Part shown: positions 7,260 to 15,082 of the stretch, piece after piece
Numbering within the stretch: the stretch's first letter is position 1
Layout of the letters: each line of letters starts with the position of its first letter
NCBI GenBank assembly: GCA_902477755.1
Contig: CABSIK010000007.1
Span: 85,299-149,298 of the forward strand
Source of the DNA: an uncultured Clostridia bacterium
GTDB lineage: Bacteria > Bacillota > Clostridia > Lachnospirales > Anaerotignaceae
Direction: 5' to 3'
Length of the DNA: 64,000 nucleotides
Notes under the pieces: model-generated
What the model saw: the letters and a program-made list of their open reading frames with translations, nothing else
The model's database searches: none
Told to the model about the DNA's origin: nothing
Position numbers and translations under genes: made by a program

Positions 7260-9185
7260 ATGATACTTGCAGTCAATCACATAGAAAAATCCTATGGTAT
7301 CGACACCATACTGGAAAATATCACGTTTCATATAGAAGAAAGAGAAAAAACCGCAATCGTAGGCGTTAACGGCGCCGGAAAGACCACTCTGTTCCGCATT
7401 CTGACAGGGGAAATCTCCGCTGACGGCGGTGATGTGTTCCTGAAAAAAGAAACCACCATGGGCTACATGGCACAGAACCAACAAATAGAAAGCAGCCGCA
7501 CGATTTATGAAGAAATGCTATCGGTCTTTGAAAAAATTTTAACGGCCGAAGTCCGTCTTCGTGAAATGGAAAACGAAATGACCCATTTGTCTGGCAAGGA
7601 GTTGTCTGACATGATGGAGGATTATGCAGCTTTGCAGCACGAATTTGAGCAAAACGACGGTTACAGCTATAAAAGCCGCCTGAAGGGCGTGCTGAAAGGT
7701 TTGGGCTTTGGGGAGGATGAATTTGACCGTCCCCTGTCCCAGCTTTCCGGCGGACAGAAAACCCGTGTATATCTGGGTAAACTGCTGTTATCCAAGCCGG
7801 ATTTGCTGCTGCTGGACGAACCTACCAACCATCTGGACATTGCTTCTATCGAATGGCTGGAAGATTTCCTGAAAACATATGACGGCTCTGTGCTCATCAT
7901 TTCCCATGACCGTTATTTCTTGGATAAAATCGTCACCAAGGTAGTGGAAATTGAAAACCGGAAATCTACAGTATATAACGGCAACTATACCGCATACATG
8001 AACCAGAAAGCCATCAATCGGGACATCCAGCAGAAGGCTTACGAAAACCAGCAGAAAGAGCTGAAACGTCAGGAGGAAGTCATCCGCACACTGAAGGCTT
8101 TCAATCGGGAAAAATCCATCAAGCGTGCCGAAAGCCGGGAAAAACAGCTGGAAAAAATTGAGCGCATCGACCGCCCCGACAGCCTGCCTTCCCACATGCG
8201 CCTGACACTGACTCCTCGCATCATCAGCGGCAGTGACGTGCTCCATGCGGAAGAACTGTCCAAGTCCTACGGGGGACAGCGTATCTTCCGCCATGTGAAT
8301 CTGGACATCAAGCGTGGAGAAAATGTTGCCATCATTGGCCCCAACGGCGTGGGCAAATCCACACTGTTTAAAATGCTTCTGGGAGAAGTGCCCTCCGACA
8401 GCGGCCTTATGCGGTTCGGCACCAATGTGCATGTGGGCTACTACGATCAGGAACAGCAGAAGCTGGACAGCAGCAAAACCATTTTCGATGAAATTTCCGA
8501 TACTTACCCCACTTTGACCGCAGGAGAAATCCGCAATATGCTGGCGGCCTTCGTCTTTACAGAGGATGATGTGTTCAAACAGGTTTCTTCCCTCAGCGGC
8601 GGCGAAAAAGGTCGTGTTTCTCTGGCAAAAATCATGCTTTCTAAAGCAAATCTGCTGATGCTGGACGAACCTACCAACCATCTGGATATGTTCTCCAAGG
8701 AAGTGCTGGAGGACGCTTTGAACCGCTATGAAGGCACCGTGGTATACATTTCCCACGACCGTTATTTCATCAATAAAACTGCCCAGATTATACTGGAGCT
8801 TTCTCCCGAAGGCATCACGCGGTATGAGGGCAATTACGATTATTACATGGAGAAAAAAGCGGAACGGGCAAGAAAAGAAGCCCTTCTTGCGGCGGAACAG
8901 CCCACCAAAGCGGCGGCATCCGCACCTGTCCAGACTATGACCGACACCAAGAGTGATTGGCTAAAACAGAAAGAACAGCAGGCGGCAGAACGGAAACTGG
9001 CGGCGAAAATTGCCAAAGTGGAAAAAGCCATTGAAGAAACAGAAGCAGCCATTGCCAAAGCCGATGAGGATATGGCGGCGGCAAGCTCTGACTACGCCAA
9101 AGCCCAGGAAATCTTCGAGGAAAAAACAAAACTGGAAGAAAAACTGGAAGGGCTTTATGAAGAATGGGAAGGACTCCACGCATAA
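7260..9185 (+). CDS. ABC-F family ATPase (ribosome-associated, YdiF-like)
   Basis: A soluble 641-residue protein with two ABC cassettes and no membrane part, the architecture of ABC-F translation factors that act in the ribosomal E site. Cassette 1 has Walker A GVNGAGKTT, signature LSGGQKTR and DEPTNHLD. Cassette 2 has GPNGVGKST, LSGGEKGR and DEPTNHLD. Between them is the charged linker (about 235-300, KRQEEVIRTLKAFNREK). A C-terminal coiled coil of about 110 residues (about 530-641) is as in the YdiF/Uup type. The ATG at 7260 is chosen because GGAGG sits 7-8 bases upstream; an in-frame GTG at 7227 lacks a site. Housekeeping versus antibiotic-resistance function cannot be decided from sequence, but the linker does not look extended. 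Confidence 0.9.
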   Translation: MILAVNHIEKSYGIDTILENITFHIEEREKTAIVGVNGAGKTTLFRILTGEISADGGDVFLKKETTMGYMAQNQQIESSRTIYEEMLSVFEKILTAEVRLREMENEMTHLSGKELSDMMEDYAALQHEFEQNDGYSYKSRLKGVLKGLGFGEDEFDRPLSQLSGGQKTRVYLGKLLLSKPDLLLLDEPTNHLDIASIEWLEDFLKTYDGSVLIISHDRYFLDKIVTKVVEIENRKSTVYNGNYTAYMNQKAINRDIQQKAYENQQKELKRQEEVIRTLKAFNREKSIKRAESREKQLEKIERIDRPDSLPSHMRLTLTPRIISGSDVLHAEELSKSYGGQRIFRHVNLDIKRGENVAIIGPNGVGKSTLFKMLLGEVPSDSGLMRFGTNVHVGYYDQEQQKLDSSKTIFDEISDTYPTLTAGEIRNMLAAFVFTEDDVFKQVSSLSGGEKGRVSLAKIMLSKANLLMLDEPTNHLDMFSKEVLEDALNRYEGTVVYISHDRYFINKTAQIILELSPEGITRYEGNYDYYMEKKAERARKEALLAAEQPTKAAASAPVQTMTDTKSDWLKQKEQQAAERKLAAKIAKVEKAIEETEAAIAKADEDMAAASSDYAKAQEIFEEKTKLEEKLEGLYEEWEGLHA

Positions 9186-9210
9186 AAAAAGAGCCTTTTT
9201 GAACAGGCTC
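9186..9210 (-). terminator. Minus-strand terminator-like hairpin
   Basis: GAGCCT pairs with AGGCTC around a 9-base loop. The T run is only on the minus strand, so it does not look like a normal terminator for the ABC-F gene. No minus-strand gene obviously ends here. Confidence 0.35.
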
Positions 9211-9239
9211 AGGAAAATTAAGACATAAAAAAAGAACCC

Positions 9240-9640
9240 ATAGGATTCTTATGGAATCCGCAGGCGGAATTTACTTCCGACGAGGAAAAAAGAGCAAGTT
9301 TCAAGGCTTCTGCCGATGGATACTCTGCACCCTGAAGAGAAACAGGGACGCCGCAGGCGGCTTTGCGAAGCAAAGTGCTTGACCCCTGCACCCTGAAAAG
9401 AAACAGGGACGCCGTAGGCGGCTTTGCGAAGCAAAGTGCTTGACCACTGCACCCTGAAGAGAAACAGGGACGCCGCAGGCGGCTTTGCGAAGCAAAGTGC
9501 TTGACCACTGCACCCTGAAGAGAAACAGGGACGCCGCAGGCGGCTTTGCGAAGCAAAGTGCTTGACCCCTGCACCCTGAAAAGAAACAGGGACGCCGTAG
9601 GCGGCTTTGCGAAGCAAAGTGCTTGACCAGCTCTTTTTAC
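9240..9640. repeat. Repeat family A, copy 1, with five 61-bp tandem units
   Basis: Five head-to-tail 61-base units run from 9326 to about 9630. Each starts with TGCACCCTGAA and contains the palindrome CTTTGCGAAGCAAAG. Units 2 and 5 match at the variable positions, as do units 1 and 4, which suggests duplication of a block. The left flank (ATCCGCAGGCGGAATT, CTTCCGACGAGGAAAA, TTTCAAGGCT) is shared with copies at about 15950, 17846 and 26330. The long minus-strand frames across this stretch come from the repeat. Confidence 0.85.
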
Positions 9641-9659
9641 TTCTATCCTTTTATCAAGA

Positions 9660-9693
9660 CATAAAAAAAGAGGCACCAGCCTCTTTTTTTATG
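9660..9693. terminator. Intrinsic terminator
   Basis: AAAAAAAGAGGC-ACCA-GCCTCTTTTTTT, a perfect stem with T runs on both strands, directly after the DUF1858 gene. Confidence 0.85.
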
Positions 9694-9695
9694 TC

Positions 9696-9896
9696 TTATT
9701 TGCTTGCCAGATAAGCGTTGATGTCGCTCAGCAGTTTGTCGATATCCATGCCGTGTACCATGCTTGCTTCTTCCAGTGTTTCACCAGCAGCGGAAGGGCA
9801 GCCTACACAATGCATGCCGTTCTGCATCAGTACCATGCCTGCGCCTCTGTCCATCATCAGCAGTTCGCCGATTGTCATATCTTTTGTTACCTGCAT
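9696..9896 (-). CDS. DUF1858 domain protein (hybrid-cluster-associated redox disulfide type)
   Basis: A 66-residue protein covering a whole DUF1858 domain: QVTKDMTIGELLMMDRGAGMVLMQNGMHC-x2-C with CVGCPSAAGETLEEASMVHGMD. The CxxC pair is the family's proposed redox disulfide; such proteins are common in anaerobes and sometimes lie next to hybrid-cluster protein genes, which is not the case here. The start was moved to the ATG at 9896 because AAAGGAGG is 7 bases upstream; an in-frame ATG at 9923 lacks a site. The exact reaction is unknown for the family. Confidence 0.85.
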   Translation of the reverse strand: MQVTKDMTIGELLMMDRGAGMVLMQNGMHCVGCPSAAGETLEEASMVHGMDIDKLLSDINAYLASK

Positions 9897-10008
9897 AAAA
9901 AATGCCTCCTTTGATATCCTCACTTGTTATGTTTCGGAAATTTTTCTGTATATTCTCTTGTATTATACCCCAAAAATCCCATAAAAAAAAGAGGCGTTGG
10001 GCATATTT

Positions 10009-10212
10009 TCATTTTTCCAACTCCTCCTCCAGCAGTTTTCGTACAGCATCCATCTTTTTCTCTGCACTCCATCCATCCTCGTCCAATATTTTCCGCAATG
10101 CCTCCACACTTCCTGCATATTTCGCCTGCCGCAGACGTTCCCCATCCACATGCAGCACGCCATCCCGTTCATTTTCCAGCAAAATCCGCAGGCTTTCCAC
10201 CAATTTATCCAT
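10009..10212 (-). CDS. Small charged protein, unknown
   Basis: A 67-residue acidic, helical protein (MDKLVESLRILLENERDGV ... DAVRKLLEEELEK) without membrane or signal segments. It is transcribed away from the small XRE regulator gene at 10298, from which it is separated by 85 bases. The ribosome-binding site (AAGGCGG) is only fair. I do not recognise a family; the regular heptad-like spacing suggests a helical bundle or coiled coil. It could be functionally tied to the adjacent regulator, but only position suggests this. Confidence 0.5.
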   Translation of the reverse strand: MDKLVESLRILLENERDGVLHVDGERLRQAKYAGSVEALRKILDEDGWSAEKKMDAVRKLLEEELEK

Positions 10213-10236
10213 ATTTCCACCGCCTTTTGTCTTATT

Positions 10237-10271
10237 TTAGGTCAGATACACCCTAATGTCAATAGGTCAGT
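10237..10271. promoter_or_regulatory. Direct repeat upstream of the XRE gene
   Basis: TAGGTCAG occurs twice (about 10238-10245 and 10264-10271) in the short divergent gap, a plausible operator for the small XRE protein. Promoter boxes are not clear. Confidence 0.35.
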
Positions 10272-10297
10272 TTGCCATAATAAAATTGGTGATGTTT

Positions 10298-10519
10298 ATG
10301 AACAGATTACGAGAATTACGGAAAGAACGGGGATTCACCCAGATCAAAATGCAGATGCTCACAGGCATTGACCAGAGCGACTACTCCAAACTGGAAACAG
10401 GCAAACGGTACTATACCTTTGAACAGCTGAAAAAACTGGCGTTGGCGCTGGACACCAGCATGGATTATCTGGCAGGGCTCACCGACGAAAAAAAGCCCTA
10501 TCCTCGCCGCAACGGATGA
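10298..10519 (+). CDS. Small XRE-family transcriptional regulator
   Basis: A 73-residue protein that is almost entirely a Cro/C1 helix-turn-helix: LRELRKERGFTQIKMQMLTGIDQSDYSKLETGKRYYTFEQLKKLALALDTSMDYLAG. It ends in a basic tail (KKPYPRRNG). The ATG at 10298 gives a natural N-terminus for the domain; the upstream in-frame ATGs at 10256 and 10292 add residues without similarity. Two TAGGTCAG repeats upstream could be its operator. It precedes the cyclase gene by 29 bases and may be cotranscribed. Confidence 0.8.
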   Translation: MNRLRELRKERGFTQIKMQMLTGIDQSDYSKLETGKRYYTFEQLKKLALALDTSMDYLAGLTDEKKPYPRRNG

Positions 10520-10548
10520 AAATGTGATACAATAAAAGGAGGCAGTGT

Positions 10549-11160
10549 ATGATTTATGACATTTCCTTCCCCCTTTCTCCTGAGGCCATGGTCTATCCCG
10601 GTGATCCGCCTTTTTGTCGGGAAGTGCTGCTGGATGGGGCAAAGGGCCATGACTGCACCCTGTCTTTGCTCCACTTGGGGAGCCATCTGGGAACCCATAT
10701 AGACTTTCCCAGACATTTCTTCCCTGAAGGCATAGACGCGGCTGCCTTTCCCTTGGAACAGCTCTGCGGCACATGCAAGGTTTTTTACTTGCCGGATGCG
10801 GCAGAAATCACCAAGGATATGCTGACACCCTTGGACATCCAGCCCGGTGACCGGGTGCTTTTCCGCACAGACAACGAAGCCTTTGACGGCATCCATCCCC
10901 TGCCGAACCCTGTTTATCTGACAGCGGAAGCAGGCAAATATCTGGCGGAGCGGAAGATTGCCCTCTTGGGTGTGGATTATGAAAGCCCTGAAGGGGACGG
11001 GGATTTCCCCATACACAAAGCACTGCTGAGGCGCAATATCCCCATATTGGAAAACTTAAAACTGAAAGACGTACCAGCCGGCACATACCGCCTGTACTGC
11101 CTGCCCCTGATGATTGCAGAGGGTGACGGCTGCTGGGTGCGTCCCATATTGGAAAGGTGA
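10549..11160 (+). CDS. Cyclase / kynurenine formamidase-like metal hydrolase
   Basis: A 203-residue protein of the cyclase family (PF04199 type, which includes kynurenine formamidase and isatin hydrolase). The metal motif is present as LGSHLGTHIDFPRHFF near 43-58, with GDRVLFRTDNE near 96 and LLGVDYESPEGDGDFPIHKALL near 137-158, where Asp and His complete the site. The substrate is unknown; no tryptophan-degradation genes are nearby. AAAGGAGG precedes the ATG. The downstream HpcH-type aldolase begins 5 bases later, so the two probably act in one catabolic step series. Confidence 0.85.
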   Translation: MIYDISFPLSPEAMVYPGDPPFCREVLLDGAKGHDCTLSLLHLGSHLGTHIDFPRHFFPEGIDAAAFPLEQLCGTCKVFYLPDAAEITKDMLTPLDIQPGDRVLFRTDNEAFDGIHPLPNPVYLTAEAGKYLAERKIALLGVDYESPEGDGDFPIHKALLRRNIPILENLKLKDVPAGTYRLYCLPLMIAEGDGCWVRPILER

Positions 11161-11165
11161 TACTT

Positions 11166-11939
11166 ATGAAAAATCAATTGAAAGAGAAACTAAAGAACCA
11201 TCAGCAGCCCATCGGTACATTTTTTGAACTGGGCAGCGCAAATGTAGCAGAAGCTCTGGGACAGACCGGACTGGACTTCATCATCATCGACAACGAACAC
11301 GGCCCCTTTGAGGCAGAAAGCACAACAGATTTTGTTCGCGGCGCACTGCTGGGCGGCGTGACCCCTCTGGCAAGGGTACGGGAAATCAGCCGTCCTGCGG
11401 TACTGAAGCTGCTGGACATTGGCGCGCAGGGTCTCATCGTTCCTGACGTACACACAGTAGAACAGGTACAGGAGCTGGTGAACTACGCAAAATACGCCCC
11501 TGTTGGCAAACGCGGCTTCTGCCCTTCCAGAAAAGACGGTTGGGGCTTCGCATATCCTGCCACCGAAAGCATCCCTGTGAATATGGCAGTAAACAACGCG
11601 GAAACGCTGCTCATTCCCCAGTGTGAAACTGTAGGATGTCTGGAAAATATCGAAACCGTCACTGCCATGGAAGGGGTAGACGGTATTTTCATCGGGCCTT
11701 TTGACCTGTCCATTTCCATGGGGATTCCCGGACAGTTTGACCACCCCGATTTTCAGGCGGCTCTGAAACGCATTCTGAAAGCCTGCCACGACAACGGTAA
11801 ATTCTGCATCTACTTCACCATGAATGCCCATGCCATTGCCGCTGGTTTCCAGCAGGGCTTTGATGCTATGGCCTATAGTCTGGATGCTTCTGTGCTGGTG
11901 CAGGCATATCGGGATATTCTGGCAAAAGTAAGAGGATAA
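11166..11939 (+). CDS. HpcH/HpaI family class II aldolase
   Basis: A 257-residue TIM-barrel aldolase of the 2-keto-3-deoxy acid type, cleaving 4-hydroxy-2-oxo acids to pyruvate plus an aldehyde. Family signatures are GTFFELGSANVAEALGQTGLDFIIIDNEHGPFE near the N-terminus, the Arg in LARVREISRPAVLKLLDIGAQGLIVPDVHT, and DGIFIGPFDLSISMG with the metal-proximal Asp. The start was put at the ATG at 11166, because GGAAAGGTGA lies upstream, rather than a GTG overlapping the previous stop. It ends at an intrinsic terminator. The physiological substrate is not evident; coupling to the cyclase-family hydrolase suggests a small catabolic unit. Confidence 0.87.
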   Translation: MKNQLKEKLKNHQQPIGTFFELGSANVAEALGQTGLDFIIIDNEHGPFEAESTTDFVRGALLGGVTPLARVREISRPAVLKLLDIGAQGLIVPDVHTVEQVQELVNYAKYAPVGKRGFCPSRKDGWGFAYPATESIPVNMAVNNAETLLIPQCETVGCLENIETVTAMEGVDGIFIGPFDLSISMGIPGQFDHPDFQAALKRILKACHDNGKFCIYFTMNAHAIAAGFQQGFDAMAYSLDASVLVQAYRDILAKVRG

Positions 11940-11948
11940 TCCATAATA

Positions 11949-11996
11949 CAAACAGCAGTTTTTTCATCCAAAGAGAAATTCCTGCTGTTTTTTATT
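11949..11996 (+). terminator. Intrinsic terminator
   Basis: AACAGCAG and CTGCTGTT pair across a loop and are followed by a T-rich run, 10 bases after the aldolase stop. Confidence 0.75.
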
Positions 11997-12094
11997 TCTT
12001 ACGAAATTCCGTCACATCCAGCCCTTTCATTGACGCCCCTTTTTGCCATGGTATACTGAAAAAAACAGGCAGTTTTCCAAAGGAGGTCATATTT

Positions 12095-12379
12095 ATGTGG
12101 ATTTTCTGCGGCATCGCAAGCGTTATTCTTACGGTACTCCATGGTTATACGGCTTTTTCTGGCAAGTCCATAGCAAAAGCCATGGCATTTGGGGCTTTCG
12201 GCTTCACTGCCCTGACGCTTCTTTCCGAATATGCCATGGTGGTTTCTTGGGTAAAGGCAGAGGACTGGTCTGCACTGCTGGATGTAGTGCCATACATGTT
12301 CCCCATGCTCATTGTCTACACAATCATTTTGATTGGGGCAAACGGCCTGCTGCTTTTGGCTGGAACAAAAGAACATTAA
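12095..12379 (+). CDS. Small membrane protein, unknown
   Basis: A 94-residue hydrophobic protein with three predicted membrane helices (WIFCGIASVILTVLHGYTAF, MAFGAFGFTALTLLSEYAMVV and MFPMLIVYTIILIGANGLLLLAG) and a short hydrophilic tail. AAAGGAGG lies 8-9 bases before the ATG, so translation is well supported. It stands alone between a terminator and a repeat-B copy. No family is recognised. Confidence 0.7.
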   Translation: MWIFCGIASVILTVLHGYTAFSGKSIAKAMAFGAFGFTALTLLSEYAMVVSWVKAEDWSALLDVVPYMFPMLIVYTIILIGANGLLLLAGTKEH

Positions 12380-12399
12380 ACAATGCTCCGTATATAAAA

Positions 12400-12608
12400 A
12401 TGCCCTGTCTTTAGGGGCATCTTCATAAGAAAACAAAGAAAGCCAAAATCCTTATGATTACAAAGGATTTTGGCTTTCTTATTTTATGAAGATTTTATTT
12501 GTTATGTTTTCTTATGAAGACAGCCGTCGCAATTCCCCTTAAGAAATCAAGGAAAAGGAAAATCAATGTTTTCTTAAGGGGAAGTTGCTTTTGACAGGGC
12601 TTTTTCTT
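12400..12608. repeat. Repeat family B, copy 1, nested in a terminator hairpin
   Basis: The core (12412-12587) has two long hairpins: one with CCAAAATCCTT / AAGGATTTTGG, one with AACTTCCCCTTAAG / CTTAAGGGGAAGTT. It is framed by AATGCCCTGTC on the left and GACAGGGCTTTTT on the right, which together make a terminator stem with a T run. Four other copies share the core but not this frame. Confidence 0.8.
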
Positions 12609-12616
12609 TTTTCTCT

Positions 12617-12832
12617 TTATCTTCTTGGGGGTTCTTCCACCAGAGGGATATCCAGAATCACTTTCCGGCAGCTGGGGCACAGATACCCTTCCATTTTGGC
12701 ATCGCCCATGAAGCTCTTTGCCACCAGATATTCCTGACCTTTTCTGCCGTTTTCCATTTCCTGAAACTGTACATACCGTCCGGCTTTCAAATAGCCTTCC
12801 ATCATTTCCAGATTACAAAAAGGACATTTCAT
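12617..12832 (-). CDS. Zinc-ribbon protein (DUF6487-like)
   Basis: A 71-residue protein with CPFCNLEMMEGYLKAG at the N-terminus and CPSCRKVILDIPL near the C-terminus. The two CxxC pairs make one zinc ribbon, similar to the DUF6487 (PF20097) zinc-ribbon proteins of Firmicutes. An AAAAGGAG site precedes the ATG. It lies between two repeat-B copies that face in opposite directions, so the gene and its terminators form a small island. The biochemical role is unknown. Confidence 0.8.
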   Translation of the reverse strand: MKCPFCNLEMMEGYLKAGRYVQFQEMENGRKGQEYLVAKSFMGDAKMEGYLCPSCRKVILDIPLVEEPPRR

Positions 12833-12904
12833 GTCGCTTCATCTCCTTTTAGGTGTTCTCTGTTTTCAGTGTATCATATTCCAGCTTTTTCAACAAGCCA
12901 AAAG

Positions 12905-13101
12905 GGCGGCTCAAGCAAACTTCCCCTTAAGAAAACATCGGTTTTCCTTTTCTTTGACTTCTTAAGGGGAAGTGCGACGGCTATCTTCAGAAGAAAACTT
13001 ATCAAATAAAATCTTAAAAAAGAAAGCTGGAATCCTATGTAAATCATAAGGATTTCAGCTTTCTATGTTTTCTTATGAAGATGCCCCTAAAGCCGCCCTT
13101 T
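12905..13101. repeat. Repeat family B, copy 2 (inverted relative to copy 1)
   Basis: The same core as copy 1 in the opposite orientation (12918-13091). It is framed by AAAGGGCGGCT on the left and AGCCGCCCTTTTT on the right. Again the frame is a terminator-like stem, here after the lepB gene, and different in sequence from that of copy 1. Confidence 0.8.
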
Positions 13102-13608
13102 TTAATCTATGATTTTGAATCCTTTGTAATACCGCAGGACAACTTTGCCCAAAATAGCATCTTTTTCTACATAAGTATTCTGCCAGAACCTTGCATCCAG
13201 AGAATCGTTTCGGTTATCTCCCATCATGAAATAACAGCCTTCCGGCACATGATAAGGTCCAAAATCTCCTTCTGTGATTTCCTTGATATAAGGTTCGTCC
13301 TGCACCTGTCCATTGACCAGCACATCACCGTTCTGTACTTCCACGGTGTCGCCGCCAACGCCGATGACACGCTTGACATACAGGGTATCCGGATCATCTG
13401 GGGCTTCAAAAACCACCACATCGCCCCGCTGGGGATCAGAAAACCAATAGCTGGTACGTAAGGCAAGGGTTCTGTCTCCTGCCATAATCGTATTTTCCAT
13501 AGAGCCTGTTGGCACATATACGTTCACCAGCAAAAATTGATTTATCAAAAATGCCAGCAAAACCGCCGCGACAATTGTTTCTATCCAGCCAAGTATTTCT
13601 TTTCTCAT
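13102..13608 (-). CDS. lepB: Signal peptidase I, copy 2
   Basis: A 168-residue type I signal peptidase with one N-terminal membrane anchor (ETIVAAVLLAFLINQFLLV) and the catalytic domain outside. The nucleophile serine is in PTGSMENTIMAGD near 38, the general-base lysine in TLYVKRVIGVGGD near 80, and the GDNRNDSLDARFW box is near 140. The ATG at 13608 is used; a TTG nine codons upstream lies inside the previous gene's end. The last roughly 95 bases of the gene are identical or nearly so to those of the upstream paralogue, a sign of recent duplication or gene conversion. It probably shares a transcript with that copy. Confidence 0.93.
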   Translation of the reverse strand: MRKEILGWIETIVAAVLLAFLINQFLLVNVYVPTGSMENTIMAGDRTLALRTSYWFSDPQRGDVVVFEAPDDPDTLYVKRVIGVGGDTVEVQNGDVLVNGQVQDEPYIKEITEGDFGPYHVPEGCYFMMGDNRNDSLDARFWQNTYVEKDAILGKVVLRYYKGFKIID

Positions 13609-13631
13609 TTCGATTTCTATCCTCTTCCAAA

Positions 13632-14144
13632 TCAATCAATGATTTTGAATCCTTTGTAATACCGCAGGACAACTTTGCCCAAAATAGCATCTTTTTCTAC
13701 ATAAGTATTCTGCCAGAACCTTGCATCCAGAGATTTATTCCGATTGTCCCCCATCATAAAGTAACAGCCTTCCGGCACATGATAAGGCCCAAAATCCCCT
13801 TCTGTGATTTCTTTGATATAAGGTTCCTCCTGTACCTGACCATTGACCAGCACCTCACCGTCTTTGACTTCCACGGTATCGCCGCCAATGCCAATGATGC
13901 GTTTTACATATAAGGTCTCGCCTGTGGGATCGTCGGGGTCCTCAAAAACCACCACATCTCCTCGTTCCGGATCGGAGAACCAGTAGCTGGTGCGCAGGGC
14001 AAGGATTCTGTCTCCTGTCATGATGGTATTTTCCATAGAGCCTGTAGGCACTGTGGCATTGACGATAAACACCGTATCCACCACAAAGGCCAGCAGCACT
14101 GCAAGGATGATGGTCTTGACCCAACTGAGAATTTCTTTTTTCAA
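13632..14144 (-). CDS. lepB: Signal peptidase I, copy 1
   Basis: A 170-residue type I signal peptidase. Anchor KTIILAVLLAFVVDTVFIV, Ser in PTGSMENTIMTGD, Lys in TLYVKRIIGIGGD, and the GDNRNKSLDARFW box. It differs from the downstream copy mostly at the N-terminus and by two extra residues (DPTGETLY). It removes signal peptides from secreted precursors at the outer face of the membrane. It begins 14 bases after the sufB-like gene, so it may be part of that transcript. Tandem lepB paralogues are common in Firmicutes and can differ in substrate range. Confidence 0.93.
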   Translation of the reverse strand: MKKEILSWVKTIILAVLLAFVVDTVFIVNATVPTGSMENTIMTGDRILALRTSYWFSDPERGDVVVFEDPDDPTGETLYVKRIIGIGGDTVEVKDGEVLVNGQVQEEPYIKEITEGDFGPYHVPEGCYFMMGDNRNKSLDARFWQNTYVEKDAILGKVVLRYYKGFKIID

Positions 14145-14158
14145 TCTGTTTCAGCTCC

Positions 14159-15082
14159 TTATTTCAGGAAGCCGTTGATGATCTGTGCTTCCGCTTCTTT
14201 TTCTGTCAGCCCCAATGTCATCAGCTTCATGAGCTGATCCCCTGCGATTTTGCCAATGGCTGCTTCGTGGATCAGTGTAGCATCCACGTTGTTTGCCAGA
14301 ATTTCGGGTTCTGCCGCTACCACGCCATCATCCATGATGATGGCATCACATTCGGAATGACCGTAGCAGTCCGCGTTGCCCACGATTTTGGAACGGAACA
14401 GCTGACGGGATTTATCCCTTGCAACGGAACGGGAAATGAGTTTTGCGGAACTGCCGTCCCCTTCCAGAATCACATCAAAAGATGTTTCCGCATACTGATC
14501 GCCATGAGTCATGATTTTTTCTTTGATGACAACAGTTGCGCCAGCTGCCAGTTTCGCGCTGGAAATACGTTTTGTGGAGTCTACGCCTTTGAGCTGTACA
14601 GTATCCATTTCCAGATAGCTGTTTTCATCCCCTTCGATATGTGTCTGAGGGTTAATGATGCGCTTTCCGTTGCCGTCGCCTTCACCGATGTGTTTTTCGA
14701 TATATTTTACTTTGGCGTTTTTGCCTACGAAGAAACGGTGGATACCTTCGTGGAGAGATTCCTCATTGCCGCAGTTATGGATACCGCAGCCAGCCACGAT
14801 GGTTACATCTGCCCCTTCGCCGATATGGAAATCGTTATATACCAGATCGTGTACGCCTGCTTCTGTGATCAGGGCAGGAATATGGACATTTTCGTCTTTT
14901 GTACCGGGTTTGATGTAAATATCAATACCGGAGTTGTTTTCCTTGGGTACGATCTGAATGTTTTCTGTGGAATTTCTGCCTTCGCTGTGACCGTTGTTAC
15001 GGATATTGAAAGCACCGTTCAAAGGTACTTCTGTCAGGTCTGCCACTTCAGACAGCAGTTTTTTGATTACGTCGTCAAACAT
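14159..15082 (-). CDS. SufB/SufD-family Fe-S cluster scaffold protein
   Basis: A 307-residue protein with the beta-helix core of SufB/SufD proteins. ITEAGVHDLVYNDFHIGEGADVTIVAGCGIHNCG, EKHIGEGDGNGKRIINP and SRSVARDKSRQLFRSKIVGNADCYGHSECDAII are family stretches; the last carries a Cys in the region that binds the cluster in SufB. AEPEILANNVDATLIHEAAIGKI is the C-terminal hallmark. It is shorter than E. coli SufB. It pairs with only SufC, the minimal SUF (SmsCB) layout found in anaerobes and archaea. The ATG overlaps the sufC stop as TAATG and has a GGGAGG site. Confidence 0.88.
   Translation of the reverse strand: MFDDVIKKLLSEVADLTEVPLNGAFNIRNNGHSEGRNSTENIQIVPKENNSGIDIYIKPGTKDENVHIPALITEAGVHDLVYNDFHIGEGADVTIVAGCGIHNCGNEESLHEGIHRFFVGKNAKVKYIEKHIGEGDGNGKRIINPQTHIEGDENSYLEMDTVQLKGVDSTKRISSAKLAAGATVVIKEKIMTHGDQYAETSFDVILEGDGSSAKLISRSVARDKSRQLFRSKIVGNADCYGHSECDAIIMDDGVVAAEPEILANNVDATLIHEAAIGKIAGDQLMKLMTLGLTEKEAEAQIINGFLK

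Noticed and set aside
9326..9630. A possible CRISPR array
   Set aside because: The units are head-to-tail without unique spacers and no cas genes are in the window.
9218..9676. Overlapping minus-strand frames encoding repeated KPPTASLFLFRVQ-like peptides
   Set aside because: They arise from the 61-base tandem repeat; the period is not a multiple of three and all frames show the same motif.
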